Part shown: in pieces, positions 48,540-59,869 of the stretch
How positions within the stretch are numbered: position 1 is the stretch's first letter
Layout: every line of letters starts with the position of its first letter
Assembly (NCBI GenBank): GCA_963691655.1
Contig: OY829328.1
Span: 78,124,400 to 78,188,399 of the forward strand
Length of the DNA: 64,000 nt
Direction: 5' to 3'
Origin: Toxonevra muliebris
Lineage: Eukaryota > Arthropoda > Insecta > Diptera > Pallopteridae
Made by a program: the position numbers and the translations under genes
The notes under the pieces: generated by a model
What the model saw: the letters and a program-made list of their open reading frames with translations, nothing else
What the model was told of the DNA's origin: nothing
Database searches by the model: none

Positions 48540-49990
48540 ATATAATTTGCAATTCTTTTGAAGATTTCTCTTCATAAAAATTTTAATATGTAAAAATTTC
48601 AATTTCACATATTGTCACTTTTTTCTTTTACTACCTGTATGGAAATTACTTTGTCTATTACATGAAACTTCAGTTAAAATCAAAAGAAAATTTTTATGTG
48701 CATAGAGCGTTTTAAATTTTTAATGAGTAGTTAATTCGAAAATAGAAAGAACGTCGTAAATAATCTGCTTGCTGTAGGTATTTAAAATAACATTTTGTAT
48801 ATTTATATGAATTTATGTCATAACAGCTAAAAATTCACGTACATTGGTAGGTAAATATTTCAACAGAAGAAAGGCAATGCAAAAATAATTTAAACAGAAT
48901 TCGTGACTTTAAGTTAAGTAAGTAGTAATGCTAAAAATTAAACACAAATCATATGCAAGTATGCAAGAAGAAGTGTTTACATAAATATTTCCTGTTGGAA
49001 ATACATTTACACATAATTTAAATTAATTACAAAGTATGTGAAGTATGCAAGTAGATAGTAAAAACTTAACATCAAAGAATTTTTCTATTAGAAGAAAATC
49101 TGAAATGATCATACGAAAGATACAGAGAGAAAATTAATTTTTAAATCATTTATTTCAAATTGCATGTTTGTAAAAAAAAAAGAAAAAAAAAAGAGAAAAA
49201 AAAGTGTATATTTTATGCAATTACAATTGCAATTTGTATTGTTGCAACACAATTTTACTAGCAATTAAAATTATTATGAGTGAAGTGACTGTTAAAAAAT
49301 AAAATCTATGAATGAGTGAGGGAAAGAATAGGGAAAGAAAAGGAAGAGAGAAATCAGAAGAAGAAAGTATGTTAGTAAATATTCGCATAAAATGTTTATA
49401 AAGGTATGAGAGGAATCAGTGTTCTTTATTTTCATTTGAAGAAAAAAAATTCTAAAATTACAGTTTTGAAAAATACACAACAATTAAATGCTAAATTGAA
49501 AAAAAAAAAAAAAAAATGGATAAAGAATGTTAGCATTAAAAAAGATTCATGATCATAATAAATTTTAATTGCAAAAATTTACGTTTGTCAAATAATTACA
49601 TATACATATACACTCCGCACACACACACACACTCAAATATGCAATTAAATTGAAGGTAAGCTAATAAAACTAATTGACTTTGATGCAAAAAAAAAAAAAA
49701 AAAAAAAAATAGGCAGGAGCTAAAACACTCAAGCGCACTGTAATATGGCAATAAAAAACCGCAACCAACTTTATTCTAAAAATTAAATAAAATTTTATAT
49801 GTGCATAGCGCTCTTCATTCTTGATGAATAGTTAGTTGTATTAAAAAAAAAAAAAAAGAAAAAAAGGAGAAAAAATAAACAGAAAAAAAACCGCTTAAAC
49901 GCAGCTGATGCGGAATGATGATGGTAGCGCGCTAAATGGCAGGGTAAGCATATACATATATAAATAAATACATAGACAAATGCATACATA
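48540..49990. other. AT-rich DNA, no gene seen
   Basis: No gene or element is recognised. Poly-A runs occur at 49174-49205, 49499-49517 and 49687-49709, with (AC)n near 49617-49632. Confidence 0.5.
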
Positions 49991-49994
49991 CATA

Positions 49995-50251
49995 CATATC
50001 GCTCATTTACTAAAAGACTGTCATAACTCAAAAAACTCGATTTTGCAGAAAACGCATTTAAAGTTTTCAATTGACTCCCACTTTGCAGAAAAAAAAGAAG
50101 AAATGTTATAATTCTCACGCGCAAAGTATACAAGATATTAATATGAAATTTTTACACAATATGAAGCGTGACATAATGAATAATTCTGCATCATTAACTC
50201 AAAAATCATGTTTTTTGACTTATGACAGTCTTCTAGTAAATGAGCGATATG
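49995..50251. mobile_element. TA-flanked MITE (Tc1/mariner type) with 42-bp inverted ends
   Basis: 257 bp. The left end CATATCGCTCATTTACTA continues to GACTGTCATAACTCAAAAAAC at 50036. The right end from 50210 is its inverse with only two mismatches over 42 bp. Both sides are flanked by TA, the target duplication of Tc1/mariner elements. It has no transposase. Small frames crossing both ends translate alike (SLLVNERYV) only because the ends are inverted copies. Confidence 0.88.
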
Positions 50252-50259
50252 TACTATAT

Positions 50260-51390
50260 AAGCATAGTAATACTGATAAATCTTCCATCTCGTATATCAA
50301 AATCAAAACTAAAACTAAAATTAAAAAAAAAAAACATCAAAAAAAAAAAAAACAAAAAGAATGTAAAGTAGTCCATAGATGTGTTTACAAGATAAAATGC
50401 TTTTTAATTCAACAGTTAGTTAAAAAGTAATATTTTTTTGTTAGGCCATTTACCAAACAGCATATTTACCTAGTGCAAAATAGTACTGGTTATGTAAAAG
50501 AATTTAAAATTTATATAACCTATGCATGTAGCATCCTAAGCAAGACCTACTGATGCTGGTGGCTGCTCTTCCTCACACACTCATATATCATAATAAAGTT
50601 ATTGCATTTTTGCCAGCGTGCAGCTCAAAGGCTTGTCTACCTACCTGCCTCTTTAAAGTCTGCCCCTTTTAAAACTCAAAACATCATATAAATAAGTTAC
50701 AAAAGTTTCTTTCCTTTTAATATTTTGCTATAGTAAGCACCAGAGAGTAAGAGAGAGAAAGAGAGAGAGAGTCTTCTTCTACTACCAATTCAGTTAAAAC
50801 AAGAGTTAGCTATAACAATTGAATCAGCATCGTCATCGTCTTCGTCATCATCAGCTTCAGCATCGTTAATATTATTATTATTATTATGCAAGCGCCCTCG
50901 TTTATCAATGCGTTATTGTTGTTGTTGTTATTGTCGTCGTTGTCATCGTTACTGCTCTCTGTCAATGAATGCTGTCGAGGTTGTTATTTTTACATTGTAC
51001 TACAGAATTTTAAATACTTATTTGTACAAGTAGCTTGTGAATGAAGAAACACAGAAAGAGAAGAAAAACAGAATAATAAACAGAGAGAATTGAAGCGTAG
51101 ATGGTCAGCGCAAATACTAAGAATAGGTGAAAAGTTACAGGTTTAATAAATGGACTGGGCGAAAATCGAAAAAGTCAATATCAATCAACCAAAAATGAAA
51201 CATGCCATAAAAAAAACACTTTTCACTTCTGTGTTTGAATTCAGCGTAAAACAGTAAGTTCTGGTTCCATTCGTGTAAAAATATAACACGCACCAAACGA
51301 ACAGTTACGAAAATGTCTAGATCAGCGATGGTGTGTATAGGCTATTAAATGCTGCTTACGCGTCATCGACACACGTTCACCAATAAGCTA
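50260..51390. other. Intergenic DNA with triplet microsatellites
   Basis: No gene is supported. TCATCG/TTATTA/GTTGTT triplet runs lie at about 50826-50950, with a GAGAGA run near 50745-50770. The part from 51150 to 51390 is single-copy and is the target into which the hAT element inserted. Confidence 0.5.
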
Positions 51391-51398
51391 CTTAGTGT

Positions 51399-52243
51399 CA
51401 GTGATGAAAAAGTACGTACAATTGTACCTTTTTCCGACTTTTTCGAACTACAAGGTACATTAGGTACAATTAGAACATTTTAGGTACAATTTGTCATTGG
51501 CCAAAATAAATTTAAAACTTAATTACAAAAAAAAAAAAAAAAAAAAATTTTGTAATAATTATGCACTTAAATTTAACTTGCCTGTACTGTATTGCTTAAC
51601 TTTAAAGCTCGCAGCTCTAATATTGCAGTTTATAAAGGGAAAAATGTTGCAAAAATAATTTTCCAAATCGAATTAAGTTTTTTGGCAAAAAAAAAGGCAA
51701 AGTCATAAGAAGATTTTTGAAATTTATCAAAAATTATGAAATTATTTGAACTTTGAACTACTCATAAACATTATCCGATTTCAAAAATTGTTTTTGCATT
51801 ATGTATGTTTCCTTTTATAAACAATAATCACACAGCTCTAAGCTTTGAAACAAATCTTGGCTACAAAATTTTTGAAAAATCGAAAATTATGATAAAAATT
51901 CCGGAACTATCATGACGAGTATTATCAGATTTCAAAGTTTGTTTCCCCTTGATTAGATGACTAAAAACTCTTCTCTTAGTTTCCGATTTGTCGTGCCCTA
52001 AAATGTTATTTTTATGACCAATTTGTTTGACTCACTGTATATGTGCTGCAATAATTTAACCTAATTTATATATAGCGAATATCGATTTCATGTTTTATTA
52101 ACATTTTTAACTGTTAACTTTTAAATGAAAATTAAATTTCTTTCAAAAGCGATAAACCAATATTGTAGGTACATTCATACTCATTTAGGTAAAACTTTTT
52201 AAGTACATCAGGTACAATTTGAAATTTGTAATTTTCATCCCTG
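51399..52243. mobile_element. Non-autonomous hAT element with 8-bp target duplication
   Basis: 845 bp. The left end is CAGTGATGAAAA; the right end, inverted, is CAGGGATGAAAA (11 of 12 match, CAGNG start). The flanking octamers are CTTAGTGT (51391-51398) and CTTCGTGT (52244-52251), 7 of 8 alike, as expected for an old hAT insertion. AGGTACAATT-type words repeat near both ends (51460-51500 and 52165-52220), a pattern seen in hAT subterminal transposase-binding sites. There is no transposase frame; the interior is AT-rich with a run of about 20 A at 51528-51547. Confidence 0.85.
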
Positions 52244-52375
52244 CTTCGTGTGGCTTTGGACAGTGAGAGTTCGGCTATTGCTTTGCTCTCATTTTGGCGA
52301 AGCAAATCAAATCAGTTGTTGTTCAGCACTTGTTGAAGCAAGATCTTACTGCTCAAATTTTTTCGTTTTCTTTTA

Positions 52376-53637
52376 TTGGGAGTATGAATGTATAAACTCA
52401 TAATTGTGACTAACTTCATATCTATCATACGCGCCATTTTTTTCACATTGACAGCTATTCTATCTCGAAGAGCGCCAAAAATACTATAACAATTGATCTG
52501 TCAAATAATTTTCATAATTTTACAAAAGTGTTTTACTATAGCTGAAAATGTCGAATTTCGTGCCAACAAAACAACATTTGCGGGAAGTTTTAATTTGCTT
52601 CTTCCATTTAAAGAAAAACCCAACTGAAGCACATCGCTCACTCACTGAAGCTTATCCTGACTGTGCTATAGACGTTAGAATGTGTCAGGTGTGGTATGCC
52701 CGTTTCAAAAGTGGTGATTTTGATGTTGAAGACAGGGAACGTTCAGGCGGCCCGAAAAAGTTCGAAGATGAAGAATTGAAGGCATTACTCGAAGAAGATT
52801 CATGTCAAACGCAACAAGAACTTGCAGAATCTTTAGGAGTTGATCAATCAACCATTTCTAAACGATTAAAAGCATTGGGAATGATTCAAAAGCAAGGAAA
52901 TTGGGTGCCGTACGAATTGAAGCCGAGAGACGTCGAACGACGATTTTTCACATGTGAACTGCTGATTGAACGACAGAAAAGAAAGGGTTTTCTGCATCGT
53001 ATTGTGACTGGCGATCAAAAGCGGATACGTTACGATAACCCAAAGCGTAAAAAATCATGGGGACCGCCCGGACATGCATCAACATCAACGGCAAAGCCGA
53101 ACATCCATGGATCCAAGCTCATGCTGTGTATTTGGTAGGATATGAAAGGTGTCGTGTATTATGAGCTGTTGAAACCGAATGAAACGATCACTGGCGACCG
53201 CTACCGACTACAATTGATGCGTTTGAGCCGAGCATTAAAGGATAAGAGGCCAGAATATGAGAATAGACACGACGAAGTTATTCTTCAGTACGACAATGCT
53301 CGGCCGCATGTTGCAAGGCAAGTAAAAACATACTTGGAAACGCTGAAATGGGAAGTGCTACCCCACCCGCCGTATTCTCCAGACATTGCTCCTTCTGTTA
53401 TTACCACTTGTTCCGATCGATGACACATGGCCTGGCTGAACAGCACTTCCGTTCTTTCGAAGAACTCAAAAAATGGGTCGATTCGTGGATAGCCTCAAAA
53501 GATGAGGAGTTCTTTCGACGCGGAATCCGTATGCTACCAGAAAGATGGGAAAAGGTTGTGGTTAACGATGGGCAATACTTTAAAGAATAACGTCTAAATT
53601 ACGAAAAAAATACGAGTTTATACATTCATACTCCCAA
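52376..53637 (+). mobile_element. Mariner (mauritiana-like) element, inactive copy 2
   Basis: 1262 bp, with both ends complete. It begins TTGGGAGTATGAATGTATAA and ends with the inverse, flanked by TA on both sides (52374-52375 and 53638-53639). One base differs between the end cores (CTCATA left, CTCGTA right). It is opposite in orientation to copy 1 and about 37 kb away. Over the first 196 codons the two transposases differ at about nine residues. Confidence 0.95.
52548..53590 (+). pseudogene. Mariner transposase pseudogene (copy 2)
   Basis: Starts MSNFVPTKQHLREVL and runs through the helix-turn-helix half, WVPYEL and the first catalytic site. There VTGDQKR replaces the VTGDEKW of copy 1, so two residues next to the first aspartate have changed. 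A TGG-to-TAG change gives a stop at 53139 (IW*DMKG). Reading continues in frame through YDNARPH (second aspartate kept), LPHPPYSPDIAPS, then a shift of about two bases destroys the third-aspartate region. The C-terminal part resumes in another frame (MTHGLAEQHFRSFEELKKW ... LPERWEKVV) to a stop at 53590. Inactive, but less damaged than copy 1. Confidence 0.95.
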
Positions 53638-53694
53638 TATAAAAGGTGATTTTATTTCTGTTTTGTTTCTCAGTTTAGAATTTTTTGTCAGCTC

Positions 53695-54135
53695 CCTTAT
53701 GATTCGTGACATGTGTCAAAGTCAAGGACAACAACTCTAACAAATTATAGAATTTTATTATCAAAATTCGTGCTCTGTGAAAAATGTTTTCGGCGCATTT
53801 TATGGTCGTCAAAATTGACATACTAAGCAAGCAATTCCAGCCGCACCAATTTTATGCTATTAGATATCAACTTATCTACCCATGTTCGTAGAGTGCATAC
53901 AGAGCAAAATAATGCTTCCTTAGCCGCCAATGTTGATGAAGACCGTGATTTGTTCATCCGTCATCGTTCGCAGCAATTGTGTCACTCGACTACTTGGAAG
54001 ATTGTATGCAAGCATCTTGGTTTAAAAGAGTCTAAAAACTCGTTCAAGAACTGAAGCCAGGCGACCTGGCACAGCGTCCAATTTTCGGTGAAAAGACTTG
54101 AACCGTTTCTTTTTACCGAAAAATTGTCGGTTCTA
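53695..54135 (+). pseudogene. Fossil HTH/DDE transposase (DUF4817-type, Tc1/mariner group)
   Basis: A decayed N-terminal half of an insect transposase family with a DUF4817-like helix-turn-helix. Three frames together show IIEFYYQNSCSVKNVF followed by YGRQN; then LLDINLSTHVRRVHTEQN and VDEDRDLFIRHRSQQLCHSTTWKIV; then ELKPGDLAQRPIFGE; and a FYRKIV relic before the first catalytic site would come. There are internal stops and at least three shifts, and no catalytic core remains. The family is recognised from the characteristic RRSQQLG..STTWKI..DLG and LVQELKP patterns. It begins about 55 bp after mariner copy 2, which inserted beside or into it. Confidence 0.82.
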
Positions 54136-54179
54136 TTTTTCCATACTAGATTTACTCGAGCGAGCAATTTTTATTCATA

Positions 54180-55335
54180 AGTCAAAAGATTAAGGCAAAG
54201 GCAATGAAACTTCATACACCATAATAAAATTTATTGAGTTATACATCTCAAACCCCCTCCCACTCCCGCCCCCCGGTTCCTCCCTCTCTACACATCTGCA
54301 TGCAAAAAATGTACTGAACACTCTTGATATTGTCGTCCTAAGCCATCAAATATCTTGAACCGACTTCATTTTAATTACCGTTAAATCCAAATATATACAG
54401 AAGGAGATATCAGCAACTCTCAGCATGCATGCAAAATTCTTCCATAAACTTTTGACACATGTCAACACCTTTTTTTTTGTTTTTTTGTTGAAGGTGTGAA
54501 AAAAAAATTTCCAAATTTTTTAAAGCAGTGTAAAAATTTAAAGAAGACAGCAACAAGCAAGCCAGTAAGCGGCAGCAAGCAATAGCAATTTAATGATATG
54601 GCAGAGTGAGCGCGCTTAAGTTTTTATTTGAAGCATCATCAACTACTTACATTTTCTTTCCTGCTAGTTTTTCTATAGCTGTTTGACTTCAACTACGAAG
54701 TCTGCTATAGGTGTGTGTGTGTGTGTGTGTGTACGACCAATAATTATACATTGAACATTAAGCATTGAACAGCATAGACTGCGCTTACACAGACTGAAAG
54801 GCAGGCAGGTTACCAAGCACGGACTGACGGACATACATATTATTTATACTAAGAGACAAACGAAACTACAAACATTGGACAGACACTGAATTATTGCATT
54901 TTATGTCTGCGGAATTTTAACTTGAATTATTGTCTTGTTGTTGTTATTTCTGAGCGCGTGAGGCGCTCAAGAGAAGATAGTGCCTAGCTTTATATGGAGT
55001 TCAATATTTTTGCGCATATCCATAGTTATGAATTTTTGTTTTGGTGAAGTCTTTGTTATGCTATGACAACTAAACAATAACAAAAAAAAAATAAACAAAA
55101 AAAATTCTGTTGTTGATTTGAAAAATGATCATTGTCATAAATTATCATCAATCATAAGCAAAAAAAAAAAACAAAAACAGAAAAAATTATAAGAAGATTG
55201 AAAGTAATCGATTGTTATGCTGCATCTAGGAAATTATTGAAAAATTCATGTACACACTCAGAAATTCAAATAAAAATATTTTATTTCTTATTTGATATCA
55301 TTATACAACACAACAACAAAAAAATAATAATAATA
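54180..55335. other. Intergenic DNA, no gene seen
   Basis: No gene is supported. A C-rich patch (five C-runs of three or more, ending CCCGCCCCCCGG) lies at 54250-54285, and (GT)n at 54711-54732. Confidence 0.5.
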
Positions 55336-55349
55336 ATAATAAAACGTGT

Positions 55350-56180
55350 AGAAGCACACTAAAATCAAAAAAACAAAATGTTTACCATGTATCTCACATA
55401 TGAATTTTTTGAAAAATTTAGGCTGAAAAAAAATTTTGTTTTGAAAAATTTAGGCCGAAAAAAATTTTTTTTTTTGAAAAATTTTATTTTATTGAAAACG
55501 CAGTAAAAACTCATGAAACGTGTAGAAACACACAAAAATCGAAAAAAAATTTTTTTTTTTTTTATGTACGAAAAACGAAATTTTTTCTGAAAATTTTTAT
55601 TTTGTTGAAAACGTTGTAAAAACTCATAAAACGTATAGAAAACACAAAAAATGGGAATAAAATTTTTTTTTCCATGTACCCCTCCTTATGAATTTTTTTT
55701 CTGAAAATTTTGGTTGAAAAAATAATTTTCTTTTGAAAAATTTTATTTTGTTGGAAACGTTGTAAAAACTCATAAAACGTGTAGAAACACACAAAAAATC
55801 GAAAAAACAATTTTTTTCCATGCATCCCCCCTTAATAAATTTTTTGGAAAATTTTGGTCGAAAAACGAAATTTTTTTTGAAAATATTTATTTTGTTGAAA
55901 ACGTTGTAAAAACTCATAAAACGTGTACAAAACACAAAAAATTTAAATAAAATTTTTTTTTCCATGTACCCCTCCATATAAATTTTTTTTTGAAAATTTT
56001 GGTCAAAAATTTTTTTTTGTTGAAAACGTGTAAAAACTCATAAAACGTGTAAAAAACACAAATATTCGGAAAAAAAAATTTTACCACATGTACCCCTACC
56101 TTACCATTTAAAAAAAAATCAATATCACAAGATAGATTTATGATCAGCATCGAAAGTAACTCCAGAAAAATCATATATAT
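55350..56180 (+). repeat. Foldback-arm repeat, copy C
   Basis: Five or six units with GTAAAAACTCATAAAACGTG (at about 55504, 55616, 55763, 55907 and 56029; step 110-145 bp) and the CCATGTACCCCTCCTTATGA word. These are followed by the same flank as arms A and B, here shortened (TTATGATCAGCATCGAAAG, TAACTCCAGAAAAATCATAT). No inverted partner is present nearby. Same orientation as arm A. Confidence 0.85.
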
Positions 56181-56199
56181 CCCCATTTTATTGTATAGT

Positions 56200-57895
56200 G
56201 TATTCAATGCACTTATGATTTTTCAATTAATTTATTTATTTAACAATAAAATTATATTATAGTTGCAATTCAAAACAAACAAAAAAAATATATTCCCAGC
56301 CAGATATTTTATTTATTTTTCAACTTGCATGCTTTAGCATAAATATTTATATTATGTATGTGTGTGTGCTGCAATAAAAACTTATTTGCAAACAATAGTT
56401 CATATAACAAAATAGTTATAATTAGAATTTAGATTTATTAACTTGTTAGTGCAGATTTTCTTATTAATTGCATGTATTTATAGTACACTGAAAAAAATCT
56501 ATGTATTTAGTTTATAGGTTTGTGAGCATGCTAGAATTATATTACCAGTGGATAACAAAACAGTCCAAGACCATGATAGCTATTAAGCTTAGTTCTCATA
56601 TCGTGTTGAGGAACGACTTCACTCATCTATGGTATATAAAAGTTGTAACGATATTTTCCTTAACACCTTTAAACCCTAACGTAACCCTGGAAAACAAAAT
56701 AAAAACTGGACTTTGATCTCAATAAAACTATTCTTTAAAAAATGATCAACACTACTTAGAACTTTTACTAAACTCAAATTTTTTAGTACTGTACAATTTA
56801 TATAATATTTTTTCTCCACAAATCAAAAGTCTTTATCTATAAGTGCTAAAATTTGTTTAAAATCTCATGAGTTATCACGCCCATTTAAATTTATTTATTA
56901 TTTTAATGTAATGTTAATGTATTTCCTTATTATATCTGAAGTTTCCGAGACTTGAGTCTAGCACTTATTCATTAGACCGCGAATTTATTTGTTTAATAAT
57001 TTTTTTCTTTTTTTTTTATCAGAAGGTATAATTATTTTAAAATTTGCACAATTTTGTTTACATTAAATATTCAATAAAATAAATAAAATCACCAACCGTG
57101 TTTATTCGTGCTAATTATATTATTTTATTTAAATAATCATTATTATTTTGATTGTATTTGGCTATTTTTAATTTTATTTTTATCATTGAATCTATCTTTA
57201 TATTGTAATTGAACATTAGTTTTTTTTTTTTTATAATATAAAAATAAATAATAAAAATGTTAAAATATTTTTTAATTTATAATGTAATCTATATGGAGCT
57301 ATATAAATAAATTTTAGACAACATTTACATTTATATTAATATATAGTTGATGATGTAGCAATTACAATTTAAAAAAAAAGCTAAAATAATTGTTCTCATT
57401 GAAATCTTATTTAGAAATTTTAATAAATTGACAAATCAAAAATATTTGTGAAAAAATTATTTAATTATTTATCATTCAAGCTTCACCTCTTAAACCTCAG
57501 ATCAAGAAAAGAAAGTGGACAGTGATCGTCTTTACATAGCAACTCATTTTATGTGAGTAAGATTATTATAGTCAGTTGAATTGAGGATTTGTATTTTAAG
57601 AACCGTAACTCTCGAAAAGTGCTGAGAATAAGTACTTTAAATCTCATCCTCCTATCCTAAGAAAATCTTTGAAATTTTAGTAAAGGCAAACCGTTGCCAA
57701 ATGGGAAATGAAAGTAAACTTGAATCGCTCATATCTTGAAAAACTAATATTGAGTAAGTAAAAATAGTAGATATAGTTGAATATAAATATTTTAAATTAT
57801 AAGCGTTGAAATACCAAAAAAAGTTTGGAATCCAAGCTCGCAAACGTTAAACACCGGACTTCAAAAATTCACACCTCAGGTTTCAGACACAGAAG
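56200..57895. other. Very AT-rich DNA, no gene seen
   Basis: No gene or element is recognised. The small frames at 56501-56716 and 57652-57843 show no family signature. Confidence 0.5.
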
Positions 57896-57898
57896 TGA

Positions 57899-57996
57899 AA
57901 AGATTAAGAACTATCACTAAAATAACTGATGAGGAATTGTGGCGGATTCCGAAACGGCCGTCTGATTTGCCCTCTTTTTATATACATTGTTGTTGT
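57899..57996 (-). repeat. Partial copy of the dispersed element at 21029
   Basis: The inverse matches the first 100 bp of 21029-21254 (ACAACAACAATGTATATA end, then GGGCAAATCAGACGGCCG, then CAATTCCTCATCAGT). It has only scattered differences and ends where the reference copy reads TAATCTTTC. Confidence 0.85.
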
Positions 57997-58366
57997 AATG
58001 ACTGTATACATGAGTTATACATTACTTAAAATGGAACTAGACAGTAGTCAAGACTTTGAAAATTAACACCCAGATTTAATTTTCACACTCTACTAAAAAA
58101 ATATCACAAAAGTTTATGGTTTCTGGTGTCAAGGCACCAACTGCAGACTTTAAAATAAAAATAAATATCAATTCAAATCAAGAGCTAAAAATGAACAATG
58201 GATCAAGCATACCTTGAATAATTCGTTTGACTAGAATGAATTGAAAACCGAAGGTCTGAAATATACGGCATCAAACTTTAAGCCACAAGAATCAAGTCTT
58301 AAACTTCAGAATTCAAAAGCATATCTCAAACCACGCCAACGAAGACCTGAGAACCCTGACTTTAAT

Positions 58367-58600
58367 GTCACACAACTACTGAGCGGCCCTGGGGGCTTTA
58401 AGGAGAATTTATGTGTATAGTTTCCGGCATGAGGATAACCTTTACTGACTAACTTGTCCGGATGAAAGTGAAAATGCGAGGCATATACTATTTTATTGTT
58501 CATGATTTGAAAATGAAAGGGAGGAAGTGAGGGAGGTGGTTTTAGTTGATAGCAGTCCGACATAACAGGAGTTCTACGCTATTTTTGAAGATCTCCACCT
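58367..58600 (+). pseudogene. R1-like non-LTR retrotransposon C-terminal relic
   Basis: Translation gives VTQLLSGPGGFKENLCV, a frame change, then YSFRHEDNLY and CPDESENARHILFYC followed by FENEREEVREVV. TQLLSGHG-F..YL and a CPxC...ExxxHxLFxC zinc-knuckle followed by an acidic/Arg helix are typical of the extreme C terminus of R1-clade (and related) non-LTR reverse transcriptase proteins. Two in-frame stops and one shift are present. Only the tail is left, as expected for 5'-truncated insertions; the A-run after 58608 may be the old 3' end. Confidence 0.75.
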
Positions 58601-58629
58601 TCCAATTTAGGGGAAAAAAAATCTCAGAT

Positions 58630-59105
58630 CTAATACTTTAGAGTCGGGCACATCAAACTTCAGACCTCAAACTTCGGAAGTTAAATCTCTGACTTAAAAC
58701 TAAAGACCTCAGATCTCGAATCTCAGATTACAACACTCAGACCTCAAGCATCAAGTATCAATCCTTAGACCGGAAGACTCAGCGGCCTCAAATTTCACAT
58801 TTGAAACTTCAGGCATCATACCTCAGACCTCAAACTTTAGACTTTAAATCTTCAATTTTGAACCTTAGACTTCTTAAAACTTCAGACCGCAGATCTCAAT
58901 TTTAGATTTTAAATTACAGGCTTCAAATTTCAGATTGTAAGCCTCAGATCTCAAACCTTCAAAACTTAAATCTCAAACTTTAGATTTTAAATCTCAGATA
59001 TCAAACTTCAAATTTCAGACCACAGATACTCAATCTCAGATCTTAAGCTTCTAGCCTTAAACCTCAGATGTCAAACCTCGAGCAATAGTCCTCAAACCTT
59101 ATACA
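58630..59105. repeat. Irregular minisatellite CTTCAGACCTCAAA
   Basis: CAGACCTCAAAC, CAGATCTCAAAC and CTTAGACTTCAAAT variants follow one another with a loose 14-16 bp step. Sparser copies extend back to about 57850. The frames seen through it are artefacts. Confidence 0.8.
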
Positions 59106-59382
59106 CAATATATCATTATCAACAATTATCCTGATTTGGGGCTCAGAACTTGAAATGGCTGAGTAGAAAATACTTTTTGTAGAACATTGAATTGAAAGGA
59201 GTCCGAAAGTAAATTAAATATAACTTGCAAGCAATTTTAAGGGCTTATTCTGATACCGCAGTAGAACGGCGCGACTCTTCCATTTATGAAGCGGGGAACC
59301 ACGTGAATTCTAGTACAAATCTAACTATGTCTTTAATACTTATGGATAGCTCGCTCAGACTAGTGAAGGAAGATAAGTCTAA

Positions 59383-59484
59383 GGGCGGTTTTCTCAATGA
59401 ACGGTTAAGCAGTAATCTGAACTTTAACCGACGGTTAGTAGTTAGTTCTTATTAGTGCTTAACCGGGCATTGAGAAAACGACCC
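59383..59484. mobile_element. Harbinger-like hairpin MITE with TAA duplication
   Basis: 102 bp. The left half starts GGGCGGTTTTCTCAATG and continues with CGGTTAAGCA. The right half is the inverse (GGGTCGTTTTCTCAATG, CGGTTAAGCACTAAT). Nearly the whole element folds into one hairpin. Both sides carry TAA, which fits the TWA target of PIF/Harbinger transposons. Confidence 0.82.
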
Positions 59485-59550
59485 TAAGAATTTTAGTCTT
59501 GTCTTAACCCGAGATGAGAACTGACGCAGGAAATGAGGGGCAGTATTTTC

Positions 59551-59862
59551 CGGTGGGATGACATAATGCCAAATGGCATTGTGTCCATTTCAAAGTGACA
59601 TAATGTCAATTGACATTATGTCTCTTCAGAGTGGAAATAAAGACAACTGACATTATGATCGCCCATTTTTTCAATTTGAGTTGACGTTATATCATTTGCT
59701 TGCTTTGGCAATCGTTACAAAGTTTAAATGGTTTGCAATTTATATTATTCAGAGTAATCAATTTTGACATTATGTCCATTTCAGAAAACAGGAGTTGTCA
59801 TTATGACGAATTTAAAAAAACGAAACGGATAAAATGTCAATTTCGGATTTGACACCCCACCG
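59551..59862. mobile_element. Putative inverted-repeat element with GACATAATGTC palindromes
   Basis: The left end is CGGTGGGATG; the inverse of the right end is CGGTGGGGTG. The interior holds repeated GACATTATGTC / GACATAATGTC words, including the palindrome GACATAATGTCAATTGACAT. The flanking eight bases match only partly (GTATTTTC and TGATTTCC), so the duplication is uncertain. There is no coding capacity; 312 bp. Confidence 0.5.
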
Positions 59863-59869
59863 TGATTTC

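Noticed and set aside
49795..50430. Two opposed frames both containing SLLVNERYV
   Set aside because: They cross the two inverted ends of the MITE, so the shared peptide is a consequence of the inverted repeat.
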